From Bradyrhizobium valentinum (GTDB lineage: Bacteria; Pseudomonadota; Alphaproteobacteria; Rhizobiales; Xanthobacteraceae), in assembly GCF_001440405.1 (NCBI RefSeq), contig NZ_LLXX01000067.1:340-64339 (forward strand): a stretch of DNA of 64,000 nucleotides. Direction: 5' to 3'. Of the stretch, positions 27,734 to 36,302 are shown one piece after another (position 1 is the first letter of the stretch; the number at the start of each line of letters is the position of its first letter). Made by a program: the position numbers and the translations under genes. The notes below the pieces were generated by a model. It made no database searches, was not told where the DNA came from, and worked only from the letters and a program-made list of their open reading frames with translations.

Positions 27734-28606
27734 ATGGCTAAAGTCGCTTTTCTCGGTCTCGGCGTGATGGGTTTCCCCATGGCAGGACATCTCGTGAAAA
27801 AAGGCGGCCACGAAGTGACCGTCTACAACCGGACCGGAGCCAAGGCGAAGGAATGGGCCGACAAGTTCGGCGGCCGTACCGCGCCGACGCCGAAGGCTGC
27901 GGCCGAGGGCCAGGACTTCGTGATGTGCTGCGTCGGCAACGACAATGACCTACGCGCGGTCACGATCGTCGCCGATGGCGCTTTCGCCGGCATGAAGAAA
28001 GGCGCTGTATTCGTCGACCACACCACCGCCTCCGCCGAGGTTGCTCGCGAGCTCGACGCCGCCGCCACCAAGGCCGGCTTCAAATTCATCGACGCACCGG
28101 TGTCCGGCGGCCAGGCGGGTGCGGAAAACGGCGTGCTGACGGTGATGTGCGGCGGCAAGGAAGATGCCTATGCCGCTGCCGAGCCGATCATCGCCGGCTC
28201 TTACGCGAGGATGTGCAAGCTTCTCGGGCCCGCCGGCGCCGGGCAGCTCACCAAAATGGTCAACCAGATCTGCATCGCAGGCCTCGTCCAGGGCCTTTCC
28301 GAGGGCATTCATTTCGCAAAGAAGTCGGGGCTGGACGTTGCGGCCGTGATCGAGACCATCTCCAAGGGCGCGGCGCAGTCCTGGCAGATGGAGAACCGCT
28401 ACAAAGCCATGAACGAGGGCAAGTTCGATTTCGGCTTTGCCGTGGAATGGATGCGCAAGGACCTTTCGATCTGCATCGCCGAGGCCCGCCGCAACGGCGC
28501 CAACCTGCCGGTGACCGCTCTTGTCGATCAGTTCTACGCCGAGGTCGAGAAGATGGGCGGCAAGCGCTGGGATACGTCGAGCCTGATGGCCCGGCTGGAG
28601 CGATGA
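27734..28606 (+). CDS. NAD(P)-dependent beta-hydroxyacid dehydrogenase
   Basis: A 290-residue 3-hydroxyisobutyrate dehydrogenase-type enzyme. It has FLGLGVMGFPMAGHLVKKG (Rossmann loop), DAPVSGGQAGAENGVLTVMC (substrate-binding signature) and the catalytic Lys in GAGQLTKMVNQI. The family includes tartronate semialdehyde and succinic semialdehyde reductases; no neighbour fixes the substrate. The open frame extends to 27665, but homology starts at the ATG at 27734. Confidence 0.9.
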   Translation: MAKVAFLGLGVMGFPMAGHLVKKGGHEVTVYNRTGAKAKEWADKFGGRTAPTPKAAAEGQDFVMCCVGNDNDLRAVTIVADGAFAGMKKGAVFVDHTTASAEVARELDAAATKAGFKFIDAPVSGGQAGAENGVLTVMCGGKEDAYAAAEPIIAGSYARMCKLLGPAGAGQLTKMVNQICIAGLVQGLSEGIHFAKKSGLDVAAVIETISKGAAQSWQMENRYKAMNEGKFDFGFAVEWMRKDLSICIAEARRNGANLPVTALVDQFYAEVEKMGGKRWDTSSLMARLER

Positions 28607-28809
28607 GTTAAAAAAACAGGTTAAGGCAGAAACGATGGCCTCCGCTTCCTATCCAGCCAGAAGCGGGGGTTCCCCCTGCCCGACAGGTTAATTTAACTCC
28701 TCGTTAACGGAAGTTTTTAGCTCTCTATAAGTCATCGCTTAATGATTTAGCGGCACAGATAGACAATGCAAAAGCCCGCGCCGTTCGTGGGCAGGATTTG
28801 TGTTGTTCG

Positions 28810-30414
28810 ATGAGTAACCCCGCAGAAAAGCCTGAGGTTGTCCAGCTTCCGGCCGAAGCGCCGGTCGTGCCGCCGGTCAACACCCGGCGCGTGGCGGCGC
28901 AGCGGGTCCGCGAGGCGCGGGACCGGTTAACGTCATCAAGCGGAACGCGCCCGGCCTTCGATACCGAATTGCTCCGGCAATACGCCCAGACCCGGGTATC
29001 GGCGTCCTTTGTTGTCATGCTGCTGGTGGTTGCGACCGGCGTGCTGTTCGGCCTCTGGAAGTACGCCGTGCCGGCCGCGATCTGGACCGTCGGCATGCTC
29101 TGCATCCATGCCGCCATCATTCGCAATTGCTGGCGCTTCCTCCGCGAGCAGCCCTCGCTCGCGGCGACGCGCAAGTGGCAGACCCGGTTCGTGCTGCTCG
29201 ACCTGCTCTACGGCCTGAGCTGGACCGCGATCCTGCTCCACCCGGCCGGCCTCGACACCGTCTCGAACACGATGATGATGTTCCTGATGCTGCTGGTGAT
29301 CGCGGTGTCGAGCATGCTGGCGGCGACGCTCCCGATTGCGGCGATGGCGGCGACCGCGCCGGTGACGGCGGCGATCGCGCTCAATTTCGTGATGGGCGGG
29401 ACTTTCGACAATTACGCGCTAGCGCTGCTTGCGGTCGCCGCCGAAGCCTATTTTGCCCTGCTCGCCCATCAGCTCCATTCGACGACGCTGGCCATCCTGG
29501 AAGCGCGCGCCGAAAAGGACGCGTTGATCGGCGAGCTCGAACAGGCGAAGGCGATCTCGGACGAAGCCCGGCACCGCGCCGAATCCGCCAACGTCGCCAA
29601 GTCGCGCTTTCTGGCGCAGATGAGCCATGAGCTGCGCACGCCACTGAACGCGATCCTCGGATTCTCCGAGGTGATGAAGAGCGAAATTTTTGGCGCGCAT
29701 GCGGTGCCGGTCTACAAGGAATATTCCGCCGACATCCACAATTCCGGCGTCCACCTGCTCAACCTCATCAACGAGATTCTCGATCTGTCGCGGATCGAGG
29801 CCGGCCGCTACGAACTCAACGAGGAAGCGGTGTCGCTCGTGCATGTCGTCGCCGACTGCCATCATCTGCTGAAACTGCGCGCGAGCAGCCGCGGCATCAC
29901 TATCCACGAGGTGTTCGAGCACGGCATGCCGCGGATCTGGGGCGACGAACGCGCCACGCGCCAGGTCGTGCTCAACCTGTTGTCCAATTCGATCAAATTT
30001 ACCCCGCAGGGCGGCGAGATCTGGCTTAAGGTCGGCTGGACCGCTTCCGGCGGACAATATCTCAGCGTCAAGGACACCGGCTCCGGCATTGCGGAGGACG
30101 AGATTCCGGTCGTGCTGGCTTCGTTCGGCCAGGGCTCCAACTCGATCAAGTCGGCCGAACAGGGCGCGGGCCTTGGGCTTCCGATCGCGAAGAGCCTGAT
30201 CGACATGCATGGTGGCACCTTCACGCTGAAATCGAAGCTGCGCATCGGCACCGAAGTCATCGTCACCTTCCCGCCGGAGCGCGTGATGTCGGCGCTGGCG
30301 CCGATGGCCGAGGAGGCCCCGCCTTTGCAGCCGGAACCGTCCATCACGGCGGCCGCCGACGACAAGCGGCGGGCGCGTCACAAACCGATCATGAGTGCAG
30401 GAACCGGCTTGTAA
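28810..30414 (+). CDS. Membrane sensor histidine kinase (PleC/PdhS-like)
   Basis: A 534-residue kinase. After a soluble N-terminus, about six membrane helices occupy residues 60-220. A coiled linker leads to the HisKA domain with phospho-acceptor His273 in FLAQMSHELRTPLNAILGFS. The HATPase domain has the N-box (VVLNLLSNSIKFT), G1 (VKDTGSGIAEDE) and G2 (GAGLGLPIAKSLI). The EYSADIHNSGVHLLNLINEI region is typical of the PleC/DivJ/PdhS group that phosphorylates DivK-like regulators in cell-cycle control. That assignment is inference; no cognate regulator gene is adjacent. Confidence 0.88.
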   Translation: MSNPAEKPEVVQLPAEAPVVPPVNTRRVAAQRVREARDRLTSSSGTRPAFDTELLRQYAQTRVSASFVVMLLVVATGVLFGLWKYAVPAAIWTVGMLCIHAAIIRNCWRFLREQPSLAATRKWQTRFVLLDLLYGLSWTAILLHPAGLDTVSNTMMMFLMLLVIAVSSMLAATLPIAAMAATAPVTAAIALNFVMGGTFDNYALALLAVAAEAYFALLAHQLHSTTLAILEARAEKDALIGELEQAKAISDEARHRAESANVAKSRFLAQMSHELRTPLNAILGFSEVMKSEIFGAHAVPVYKEYSADIHNSGVHLLNLINEILDLSRIEAGRYELNEEAVSLVHVVADCHHLLKLRASSRGITIHEVFEHGMPRIWGDERATRQVVLNLLSNSIKFTPQGGEIWLKVGWTASGGQYLSVKDTGSGIAEDEIPVVLASFGQGSNSIKSAEQGAGLGLPIAKSLIDMHGGTFTLKSKLRIGTEVIVTFPPERVMSALAPMAEEAPPLQPEPSITAAADDKRRARHKPIMSAGTGL

Positions 30415-30470
30415 CCGGGTTGTAGCTGGAGCGCTTGCGCAAGGGACCCAAACCACTTCACTATTCCTGA

Positions 30471-30674
30471 ATGAGCAAAGAAACGCCGTGTATCGCAGTC
30501 TGTATGATCGATCCAAAAACCAAACTCTGCTTCGGCTGCGGGCGAACGTTGCCCGAGATCGCGCGCTGGCACCGCATGGATACAGCGGAGCGATTGGCCG
30601 TGATGGAAGGGCTTGCGGCGCGCATGGCGGACGCCGGCCTCGTGCAGATGCCGCCGCGCACCGAGCGCGGCTGA
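30471..30674 (+). CDS. DUF1289 small Cys-rich protein
   Basis: A 67-residue protein with TPCIAVCMIDPKTKLCFGCG followed by RTLPEIARW, the four-Cys pattern of DUF1289, which may bind a metal or Fe-S centre. Function is unknown. It lies between the histidine kinase and a retropepsin-like gene on the same strand. Confidence 0.9.
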   Translation: MSKETPCIAVCMIDPKTKLCFGCGRTLPEIARWHRMDTAERLAVMEGLAARMADAGLVQMPPRTERG

Positions 30675-30702
30675 TCACCGGACAGACCGGCGGAGGCGCG
30701 CT

Positions 30703-31257
30703 GTGATCCGCATCATGCTCGTTCTGGCGATGCTCGCCGCCACCGCCGGCGCCGTCGTCGCCTATGGCGATCCGGAGCAGATCGCGCGCGCCAGCAACTC
30801 GGTCACGAAAATGCTGCGGCAACGCAGCCTGGAACCGGCGCCCGCCGTGCAGATAGCGCGCGGCAGAGCCGGAGAATTCGCGCTGCACGCCAAGATCAAC
30901 GGCGTCAAGGCGCCGATGGTGATCGACACCGGTGCGACGTCGGTGGTGCTGACCTGGGAGACGGCGAAGGCGATCGGCCTGCCGATCGAGATGCTCGAGT
31001 ACAATGTCGACGTCGAAACCGCCGGCGGTCACACCAAGGCGGCGCGGCTGACGCTCGATCGCCTTGCGGTCGGCGGGCTCGTCGAGAAATCGGTTCCGGC
31101 GCTGGTCGTGCCGCGCGGGCAGATGAAGACCAACCTGCTCGGCATGAGTTTTCTGGATCGGCTGGAAAGTTGGGGCGTACAAGCTGACAAGGTGATGCTG
31201 CACGGCTATCCCGAGGTGGCGACCAGCCACAAACGCTCCCGCTCGGCGGCGAACTAG
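30703..31257 (+). CDS. Retropepsin-like aspartic protease (TIGR02281 family)
   Basis: A 184-residue protein with an N-terminal membrane anchor or signal helix (IMLVLAMLAATAGAVVAY) and one aspartic protease half with the catalytic DTGAT in APMVIDTGATSVVLTW and a hydrophobic flap GLVEKSVPALVV. As a single-domain protease it would need to dimerise in the periplasm. The GTG at 30703, with CGGAGG just before it, is preferred; the ATG at 30715 is an alternative. Confidence 0.87.
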   Translation: MIRIMLVLAMLAATAGAVVAYGDPEQIARASNSVTKMLRQRSLEPAPAVQIARGRAGEFALHAKINGVKAPMVIDTGATSVVLTWETAKAIGLPIEMLEYNVDVETAGGHTKAARLTLDRLAVGGLVEKSVPALVVPRGQMKTNLLGMSFLDRLESWGVQADKVMLHGYPEVATSHKRSRSAAN

Positions 31258-31294
31258 CGCTGACGCTTCGCCCGCACCGCGCTTGACGGCGGCG

Positions 31295-31816
31295 TCACTT
31301 CGCCTTCGCCGCCTTGCGCGCCTTGTTGGCTTCCTCGATTTCGGGCTCGATCGAATTCAGGCTCTGGTAGATTTCTGCGAGCACCGTCTTCAGATCCAAA
31401 ATGTTCTTCGAGGGGAAATCGCGCACCGCAACCTCCTCGAAGTGGATGGCGATCGGGATCAACTCTTCCACCAGCGTGCGTCCCTTGGGCGTGAGATTGA
31501 TCGCGACGGTGCGCGCATTGTCCTTTAACCGCGTGCGCGTCACCAGGCCACGGCGCTTCATCTCGCCGATCAGCCGCGACAATGTCGATATCTCGATCGT
31601 CGTCATGGCGGCGAGATCGCCGAGGCGCTGGTCGCCGATCTCCCAGAGCGCAGCCATGACGCGGTACATCGGTAGCGTCACGCCGTAGCCAGCAATGCGC
31701 CTGGAAAACAGCTCGCCCATCCGAACGCCGACGCGGTTGAGCAGGTAGGGAAAGGAATTTGTCAGCCTGTACAAGATCTTATGCTCCACCCCGATGCAAC
31801 TTTTGCGCGCCTTCAA
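31295..31816 (-). CDS. graR: MarR-family regulator of the resorcylate operon (GraR-like)
   Basis: A 173-residue winged-helix repressor. Its DNA-binding core is GDQRLGDLAAMTTIEISTLS followed by RLIGEMKRRGLVTRT and the wing RLKDNARTVAINLTPKG. It is divergent from the resorcylate genes, and in the described gra systems a MarR protein is the repressor released by the substrate. The start is uncertain: the longest form uses TTG at 31816 and a GTG lies at 31789, neither with a good ribosome binding site. The Lys/Ala-rich C-terminus is an extension. Confidence 0.82.
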   Translation of the reverse strand: MKARKSCIGVEHKILYRLTNSFPYLLNRVGVRMGELFSRRIAGYGVTLPMYRVMAALWEIGDQRLGDLAAMTTIEISTLSRLIGEMKRRGLVTRTRLKDNARTVAINLTPKGRTLVEELIPIAIHFEEVAVRDFPSKNILDLKTVLAEIYQSLNSIEPEIEEANKARKAAKAK

Positions 31817-31842
31817 TAGCCGGGAGCCGATCGTTTTTCAAG

Positions 31843-31901
31843 GCAATTGTTGCATTTGAAAGTTTCCGATTGACTATCATTTGCAAACGCAATTATTGTT
31901 G
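31843..31901. promoter_or_regulatory. Candidate MarR operators in the divergent promoter region
   Basis: Two similar elements, GCAATTGTTGCAT at 31843 and GCAATTATTGTTGAT at 31889, lie 46 bp apart in an AT-rich stretch with TTTGCAAA between them. Their position between the repressor gene and the operon start suits dual autoregulation and operon control. Binding is inferred. Confidence 0.45.
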
Positions 31902-31950
31902 ATGAAAGTCAAACCGCCGGACAAGCGCGGATCGTTCAGTGGAGGAAACC

Positions 31951-32469
31951 ATGTCGCTGGATTCGGCATCCGACGAATTGCGTGAAACGTTCAAGCGCGC
32001 GTTGCGGCGATTTCCCGCGGCGGTGTCGGTGATCACGTCTGCAGACCAGAACCGCCGCCACGGAATGACGGCAACCGCGGTGACGTCGCTGTCGCTCGAC
32101 CCGCCTTCACTGATCGTCTGCGTCAACCAACAGACGCTGCTGCACGACATCATGCTCTTGGCGCGCCGGTTCTGCGTCAACGTGCTGCGCCGTGATCAGG
32201 TCACCCTTTCATCCGCCTTCAGCGGCGCGCTCCCGGCCGAAGAACGGTTCGGGCTCGGCGACTGGATGACATCGGCTGAGGGCGTCACCTACCTTGCTGA
32301 TGCGCAGATCAACATCTTCTGCAAGAAAGCGGCCGCCGTGCCCTACGGCACGCACACGATCTTCATCGGCGAAGCCGAGACCGTGAATGTGCGCGATCCG
32401 ATCGAGCCGCTGATCTACCAGGACGCGACCTACTGCTTCTCGGTGCCGCACGACAGCCAGGCTGCGTGA
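31951..32469 (+). CDS. graD: Flavin reductase component of resorcinol hydroxylase
   Basis: A 172-residue flavin:NAD(P)H reductase of the HpaC-like split-barrel family. It has FPAAVSVITS, HGMTATAVTSLSLDPPSLIV and FCVNVLRRDQ motifs. It supplies reduced flavin to the oxygenase encoded next. The ATG at 31951 has GGAGG just upstream; an in-frame GTG at 31939 is less likely. The name follows the graDAFC order described in Rhizobium sp. MTP-10005. Confidence 0.88.
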   Translation: MSLDSASDELRETFKRALRRFPAAVSVITSADQNRRHGMTATAVTSLSLDPPSLIVCVNQQTLLHDIMLLARRFCVNVLRRDQVTLSSAFSGALPAEERFGLGDWMTSAEGVTYLADAQINIFCKKAAAVPYGTHTIFIGEAETVNVRDPIEPLIYQDATYCFSVPHDSQAA

Positions 32470-32523
32470 ACCGCGCCCGGCGCCTGACCGCCTTTCAACC
32501 TATCGAAGACATGGAGCAAACCA

Positions 32524-33756
32524 ATGGTATCAGTCGCCCAGTTGAAGGACATGCCGGCACAGCCGTCGCTTCGCCCTGATATTGCCGAGTTGCGGAGCCG
32601 CGTGGCGCAGATCGCGCCGCAGATCAAGGCGCGCGCCCACACGACCGAAAAGGCCGGCCGCGTTCCGGAAGAGAACATCATTGCTTTGCGCAACATCGGC
32701 TATTTCGACATCGTCAAGCCGGCGATGTTCGGCGGCTACGAGCATGATTTCGACGTGCTGGTCGAACTCAACATCGAGCTGGCGAAATGCTGCGCCTCGA
32801 CGGCTTGGGTCGGCGGCCTGCTCGCGGCCCATCAATGGCTGATCGCGGGATTCCCGGAAAGCGCGCAGTGCGACGTCTGGGTCAGCAATCCCGATGCGGT
32901 GGCCTGCGGCTCCTATGCGCCGGCTGCCAAGGCGATCGAGGTCGAGGGCGGCTATCGCCTTACCGGACGCTGGTCGTTTGCCAGCGGCTGCGACAACGCC
33001 CAATGGTCGTTGTGCGCGGCGCTATTGCCGTCGAGAACCGAAAGCGGCCAGTTTGCGCCGGCCTTCCTGCTGGTCCCGGCTTCCGACTACGTCATCGACG
33101 ATACCTGGAACGTCGTCGGCCTCAGCGGCACCGGCAGCAAGACGCTGGTGCTGAGTGACGTATTCGTACCGGCGCATCGCCTGCTGTCGTTCGCCGATAC
33201 CACATCGGGAAAAACACCGGGCGCCACGCTCTATGCCAACAACCCCACCTTCGCGATTCCGATGCTGTCGAACATCCCTTCCTGCCTGGCATCGGCCGCG
33301 GTCGGCGCGGCGGCGGGCGCGCTGGAAGACTATCTGGCCGTCACCTCCAGGCGGATCACCCGCGGCGCAGTGGCCGGCAATAACAACCGCATGGCGGATT
33401 TTCCGACTATCCAGTTGCGCGTTGCGGAAGCGACCGCCTCGGTGGACGCCGCGCGCGAGGTGCTGCTGCGCGATCTCAGGGATCGTGCGACGACAATCCG
33501 CGACGGCAGGCCGGTTTCGATCGAGGACCGTATCGTCAGCCGCCGCGGCCAGGCCTTTTCGGTTGCGCTCGCCATTCGCGCCACTGAAGCGCTGAACGCA
33601 TCGACCGGCGGACTCGGCCTCGATCTCTCCAACCCGGTGCAGCGCGCCTGGCGCGACGCCAATGCGGTCGGCCGTCACATCAGCATGAACTGGGATGCCG
33701 TCGGCACCATGTACGGCCAGCTCGCGCTAGGGCTGACCCCGCAAGGCCAATACTAG
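32524..33756 (+). CDS. graA: Resorcinol hydroxylase, oxygenase component
   Basis: A 410-residue reduced-flavin-dependent monooxygenase of the acyl-CoA dehydrogenase fold (group D, like HpaH-type and resorcinol hydroxylases). It has an N-terminal helical domain, a beta domain with RLTGRWSFASGCDNAQW, and LSGTGSKTLVLSDVFVP. It would turn resorcinol into hydroxyquinol. Position between the reductase and the gamma-resorcylate decarboxylase supports this substrate rather than 4-hydroxyphenylacetate. Confidence 0.87.
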   Translation: MVSVAQLKDMPAQPSLRPDIAELRSRVAQIAPQIKARAHTTEKAGRVPEENIIALRNIGYFDIVKPAMFGGYEHDFDVLVELNIELAKCCASTAWVGGLLAAHQWLIAGFPESAQCDVWVSNPDAVACGSYAPAAKAIEVEGGYRLTGRWSFASGCDNAQWSLCAALLPSRTESGQFAPAFLLVPASDYVIDDTWNVVGLSGTGSKTLVLSDVFVPAHRLLSFADTTSGKTPGATLYANNPTFAIPMLSNIPSCLASAAVGAAAGALEDYLAVTSRRITRGAVAGNNNRMADFPTIQLRVAEATASVDAAREVLLRDLRDRATTIRDGRPVSIEDRIVSRRGQAFSVALAIRATEALNASTGGLGLDLSNPVQRAWRDANAVGRHISMNWDAVGTMYGQLALGLTPQGQY

Positions 33757-33783
33757 TCAACATCAGACATCAGCGAGGACGAC

Positions 33784-34809
33784 ATGCAGGGCAAGATCGC
33801 GCTAGAGGAACATTTCGCAATCCCGGACACGCTGATGGATTCGGCGGGCTTCGTACCGGACTCCTATTGGCCGGAGCTGAAGGAGCGCCTCCTGGATATC
33901 CAGGACAAGCGGCTGGCGCAGATGGACCGGCATGGCGTCGAAATGATGATCCTGTCGCTGAATGCGCCCGCGGTGCAGGCGATTCCGGACGTCGCACGTG
34001 CCAATGAGATTGCGATCCGGGCTAATGATTTCCTCGCTGAGCAGGTTGCCAAGCGCCCGTCGCGCTTTCAGGCTTTTGCCGCGCTGCCGATGCAGGATCC
34101 GGATCTTGCGATCGCCGAGCTCGAGCGCTGCATCAACGCGCTCGGCTTCCGCGGCGCGCTGGTCAACGGCTTCTCGCAAATCGGCGACGGCAAGCGGCCG
34201 GTCTATTATGACCTGCCGCAATACTGGCCGTTCTGGGCGGCGGTCGAGAAGACCGGCCTGCCCTTCTATCTGCATCCACGCAATCCGCTGCCGGAAGACT
34301 GCGCGATCTATGAAGGGCATCCGTGGCTCATGGGCCCGACCTGGGCCTTTGGACAGGAGACCGCGGTTCATGCGCTGCGCCTGATGGGCTCGGGCCTGTT
34401 CGATGCCTATCCAAAACTCAAGATCATCCTCGGGCACATGGGCGAAGGGCTGCCCTACAGCATGTGGCGCGTCGATCATCGCAACGGCTGGGTAAAGGCG
34501 CCGCCTAAGCACAAGGCGAAGAAGAAGATCTGCGACTACTTCGACGCCAACTTCTTCCTGACCACGTCGGGCAATTTCCGCACGCAAACGCTGATCGATT
34601 CCATTCTCGAGATCGGATCGGACCGCATCCTGTTCTCAGTCGACTGGCCGTTCGAAAACGTCGATCACGCCTCCGACTGGTTCAACAGCGCCAGCATCAG
34701 CGAGAACGATCGCCTGAAGATCGGCCGACGCAATGCCATCGACCTGTTCAAGCTCGACCTCGGCGAAACCACTGTCGCCGGACACAGTATCCATCAAGCC
34801 GCGGAATAA
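33784..34809 (+). CDS. graF: Gamma-resorcylate (2,6-dihydroxybenzoate) decarboxylase
   Basis: A 341-residue amidohydrolase-superfamily decarboxylase that converts gamma-resorcylate to resorcinol without O2. Its metal ligands fall exactly at the positions known for this enzyme: Glu8 and His10 (ALEEHFAIP), His164 (FYLHPRNPLP) and Asp287 (FSVDWPFENVDH), with His218 (LGHMGEG) in the active site. The start MQGKIALEEHFAIP is the family norm. It follows the hydroxylase by 27 bp. Confidence 0.95.
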   Translation: MQGKIALEEHFAIPDTLMDSAGFVPDSYWPELKERLLDIQDKRLAQMDRHGVEMMILSLNAPAVQAIPDVARANEIAIRANDFLAEQVAKRPSRFQAFAALPMQDPDLAIAELERCINALGFRGALVNGFSQIGDGKRPVYYDLPQYWPFWAAVEKTGLPFYLHPRNPLPEDCAIYEGHPWLMGPTWAFGQETAVHALRLMGSGLFDAYPKLKIILGHMGEGLPYSMWRVDHRNGWVKAPPKHKAKKKICDYFDANFFLTTSGNFRTQTLIDSILEIGSDRILFSVDWPFENVDHASDWFNSASISENDRLKIGRRNAIDLFKLDLGETTVAGHSIHQAAE

Positions 34810-34853
34810 GCGGCATCACAACGACGCAAACGCAATCTTGGGAGGGAATGGAC

Positions 34854-36230
34854 ATGGCCGCGCACGCAATCGATCTTCACGAGGAACTAGCCGAGGCAAA
34901 GGTCGGAAAATTTCACTGGCGCCTCGGCGCCATCATGGGACTGCTCACGCTGTTCGACGGATATGACACGTTCAATCCGGCTTACGTCATTCACTATGTC
35001 GCAAAGCCCTGGGGGCTGCAGGCCGGCCAGGCGGGGCTGTTGATCTCCAGCGGGCTGGTCGGATTCCTGCTCGGCGCTGCGATCCACGGCATCATCGCCG
35101 ACCGCCTCGGCCGCCGCGGCACCCTGCTCGGGGGCCTGTGGATCACCAGCATCTTCACCCTGCTCACCGCAACCTCGGCGGACTCGTTCCTGTCGTTCTG
35201 CATCCTGCGGATTCTGACCGGCATCGGCCTCGGCGTGCTTCTGCCGCTGGCGACCACCTACATCAACGAGCTGGCGCCTCGGCGCGTGGCGAATACGTTT
35301 GCTTTATGGGGCGTTGCGCTTGGCTGGGCGCTCGGCGGAACGCTGGCCGGTGTCGCCGGCGTGTTCGCGACGCCGGTATTCGGCTGGACCTCGTTATATT
35401 GGATCGGCTCGCTGTCGTTCCTGCTGCTCCCCTTCATGCGCCTGATGCTGCCGGAATCGCCGAAGTTTCTCGCCCTGCAGGGCCGCACCAGTGAAATCCG
35501 CGACATGCTGACCAAGCTCCGTCCGGAGCGTGCCAATGTCTACAAGTCGGCCGAAATTGCCGTCGGTGAGTCCGAGAAGCCGGTCAATTCAGTCGCGACG
35601 CTGCTCCAGGCCAAATATCGGCGGACCACTTTCGCGATCTGGGCTTCGGCATTCCTCAGCCTGTTCTGCATCTTCGGCCTGTCAGGCTGGATTCCGACCG
35701 TGATGATGCAGCGCGGAGAAACCTTTGCGGCAAGCTTCGGCTTCGGCGCGCTGATGCAGATCATGTCGTTCGTCGGCGCGCTCGTGCTTGGGCATCTTCT
35801 CGACAGATCCGGCAGCAGTCGCGGGCTGATCGCGACCTGGTGGGCTATCGGCGGCGTCGCGGTGCTCTCCCTTGTGGTGATGAATGATCACATCGTTAAC
35901 ATCACGTCTGTGGCGGCCGCCGGCTTCTTCATCATCGGCGCACAGTTCGTGCTGAACAACTTTACCGCAGCGTCCTACGAGACCGGCGTGCGCGCCACCG
36001 CGGTTGGAATGGAACTCGGGGTCGCGCGGGTCGGCGCCATTCTCGGACCGTTCGTCGCCGGCGCGCTGCAGCAGATCTACCAGAGCCCGACGCCGATGTT
36101 CGTGTCGATCGGCATCTCCGCGATCGCCGCCGGGGGGATTATCCTGCTGGCCCGGCGGCCGGCGAGCGCCCCCGCGAGCAGCCTTGAAGAGACGGCCGGC
36201 TTGCGCAAGGTTGCACAGCCCGCCTCTTGA
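34854..36230 (+). CDS. graK: MFS aromatic-acid permease (GraK-like)
   Basis: A 458-residue, 12-helix major-facilitator transporter of the aromatic acid:H+ symporter type. It has LFDGYDTFNPAYVI in helix 1 (acidic residues typical of this group), DRLGRRGTLLGG in the 2-3 loop and LPESPKFLALQG before the central loop. It most likely imports gamma-resorcylate or a related acid. The ATG at 34854 is better spaced from GGGAGGG than the ATG at 34848. The gene lies inside the resorcylate operon. Confidence 0.87.
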   Translation: MAAHAIDLHEELAEAKVGKFHWRLGAIMGLLTLFDGYDTFNPAYVIHYVAKPWGLQAGQAGLLISSGLVGFLLGAAIHGIIADRLGRRGTLLGGLWITSIFTLLTATSADSFLSFCILRILTGIGLGVLLPLATTYINELAPRRVANTFALWGVALGWALGGTLAGVAGVFATPVFGWTSLYWIGSLSFLLLPFMRLMLPESPKFLALQGRTSEIRDMLTKLRPERANVYKSAEIAVGESEKPVNSVATLLQAKYRRTTFAIWASAFLSLFCIFGLSGWIPTVMMQRGETFAASFGFGALMQIMSFVGALVLGHLLDRSGSSRGLIATWWAIGGVAVLSLVVMNDHIVNITSVAAAGFFIIGAQFVLNNFTAASYETGVRATAVGMELGVARVGAILGPFVAGALQQIYQSPTPMFVSIGISAIAAGGIILLARRPASAPASSLEETAGLRKVAQPAS

Positions 36231-36302
36231 GGAGGTCTCAATGCGGGAGGTCCGGCTCCGGAGGCGATCTGGAGCCGGCCATTTCGTCCGCAAGGAGCGA
36301 CC

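Noticed and set aside
29419..31230. 603-codon open frame on the minus strand
   Set aside because: It lies opposite the histidine kinase, DUF1289 and retropepsin genes; composition is His/Arg/Asp-rich as in antisense translations, with no domain.
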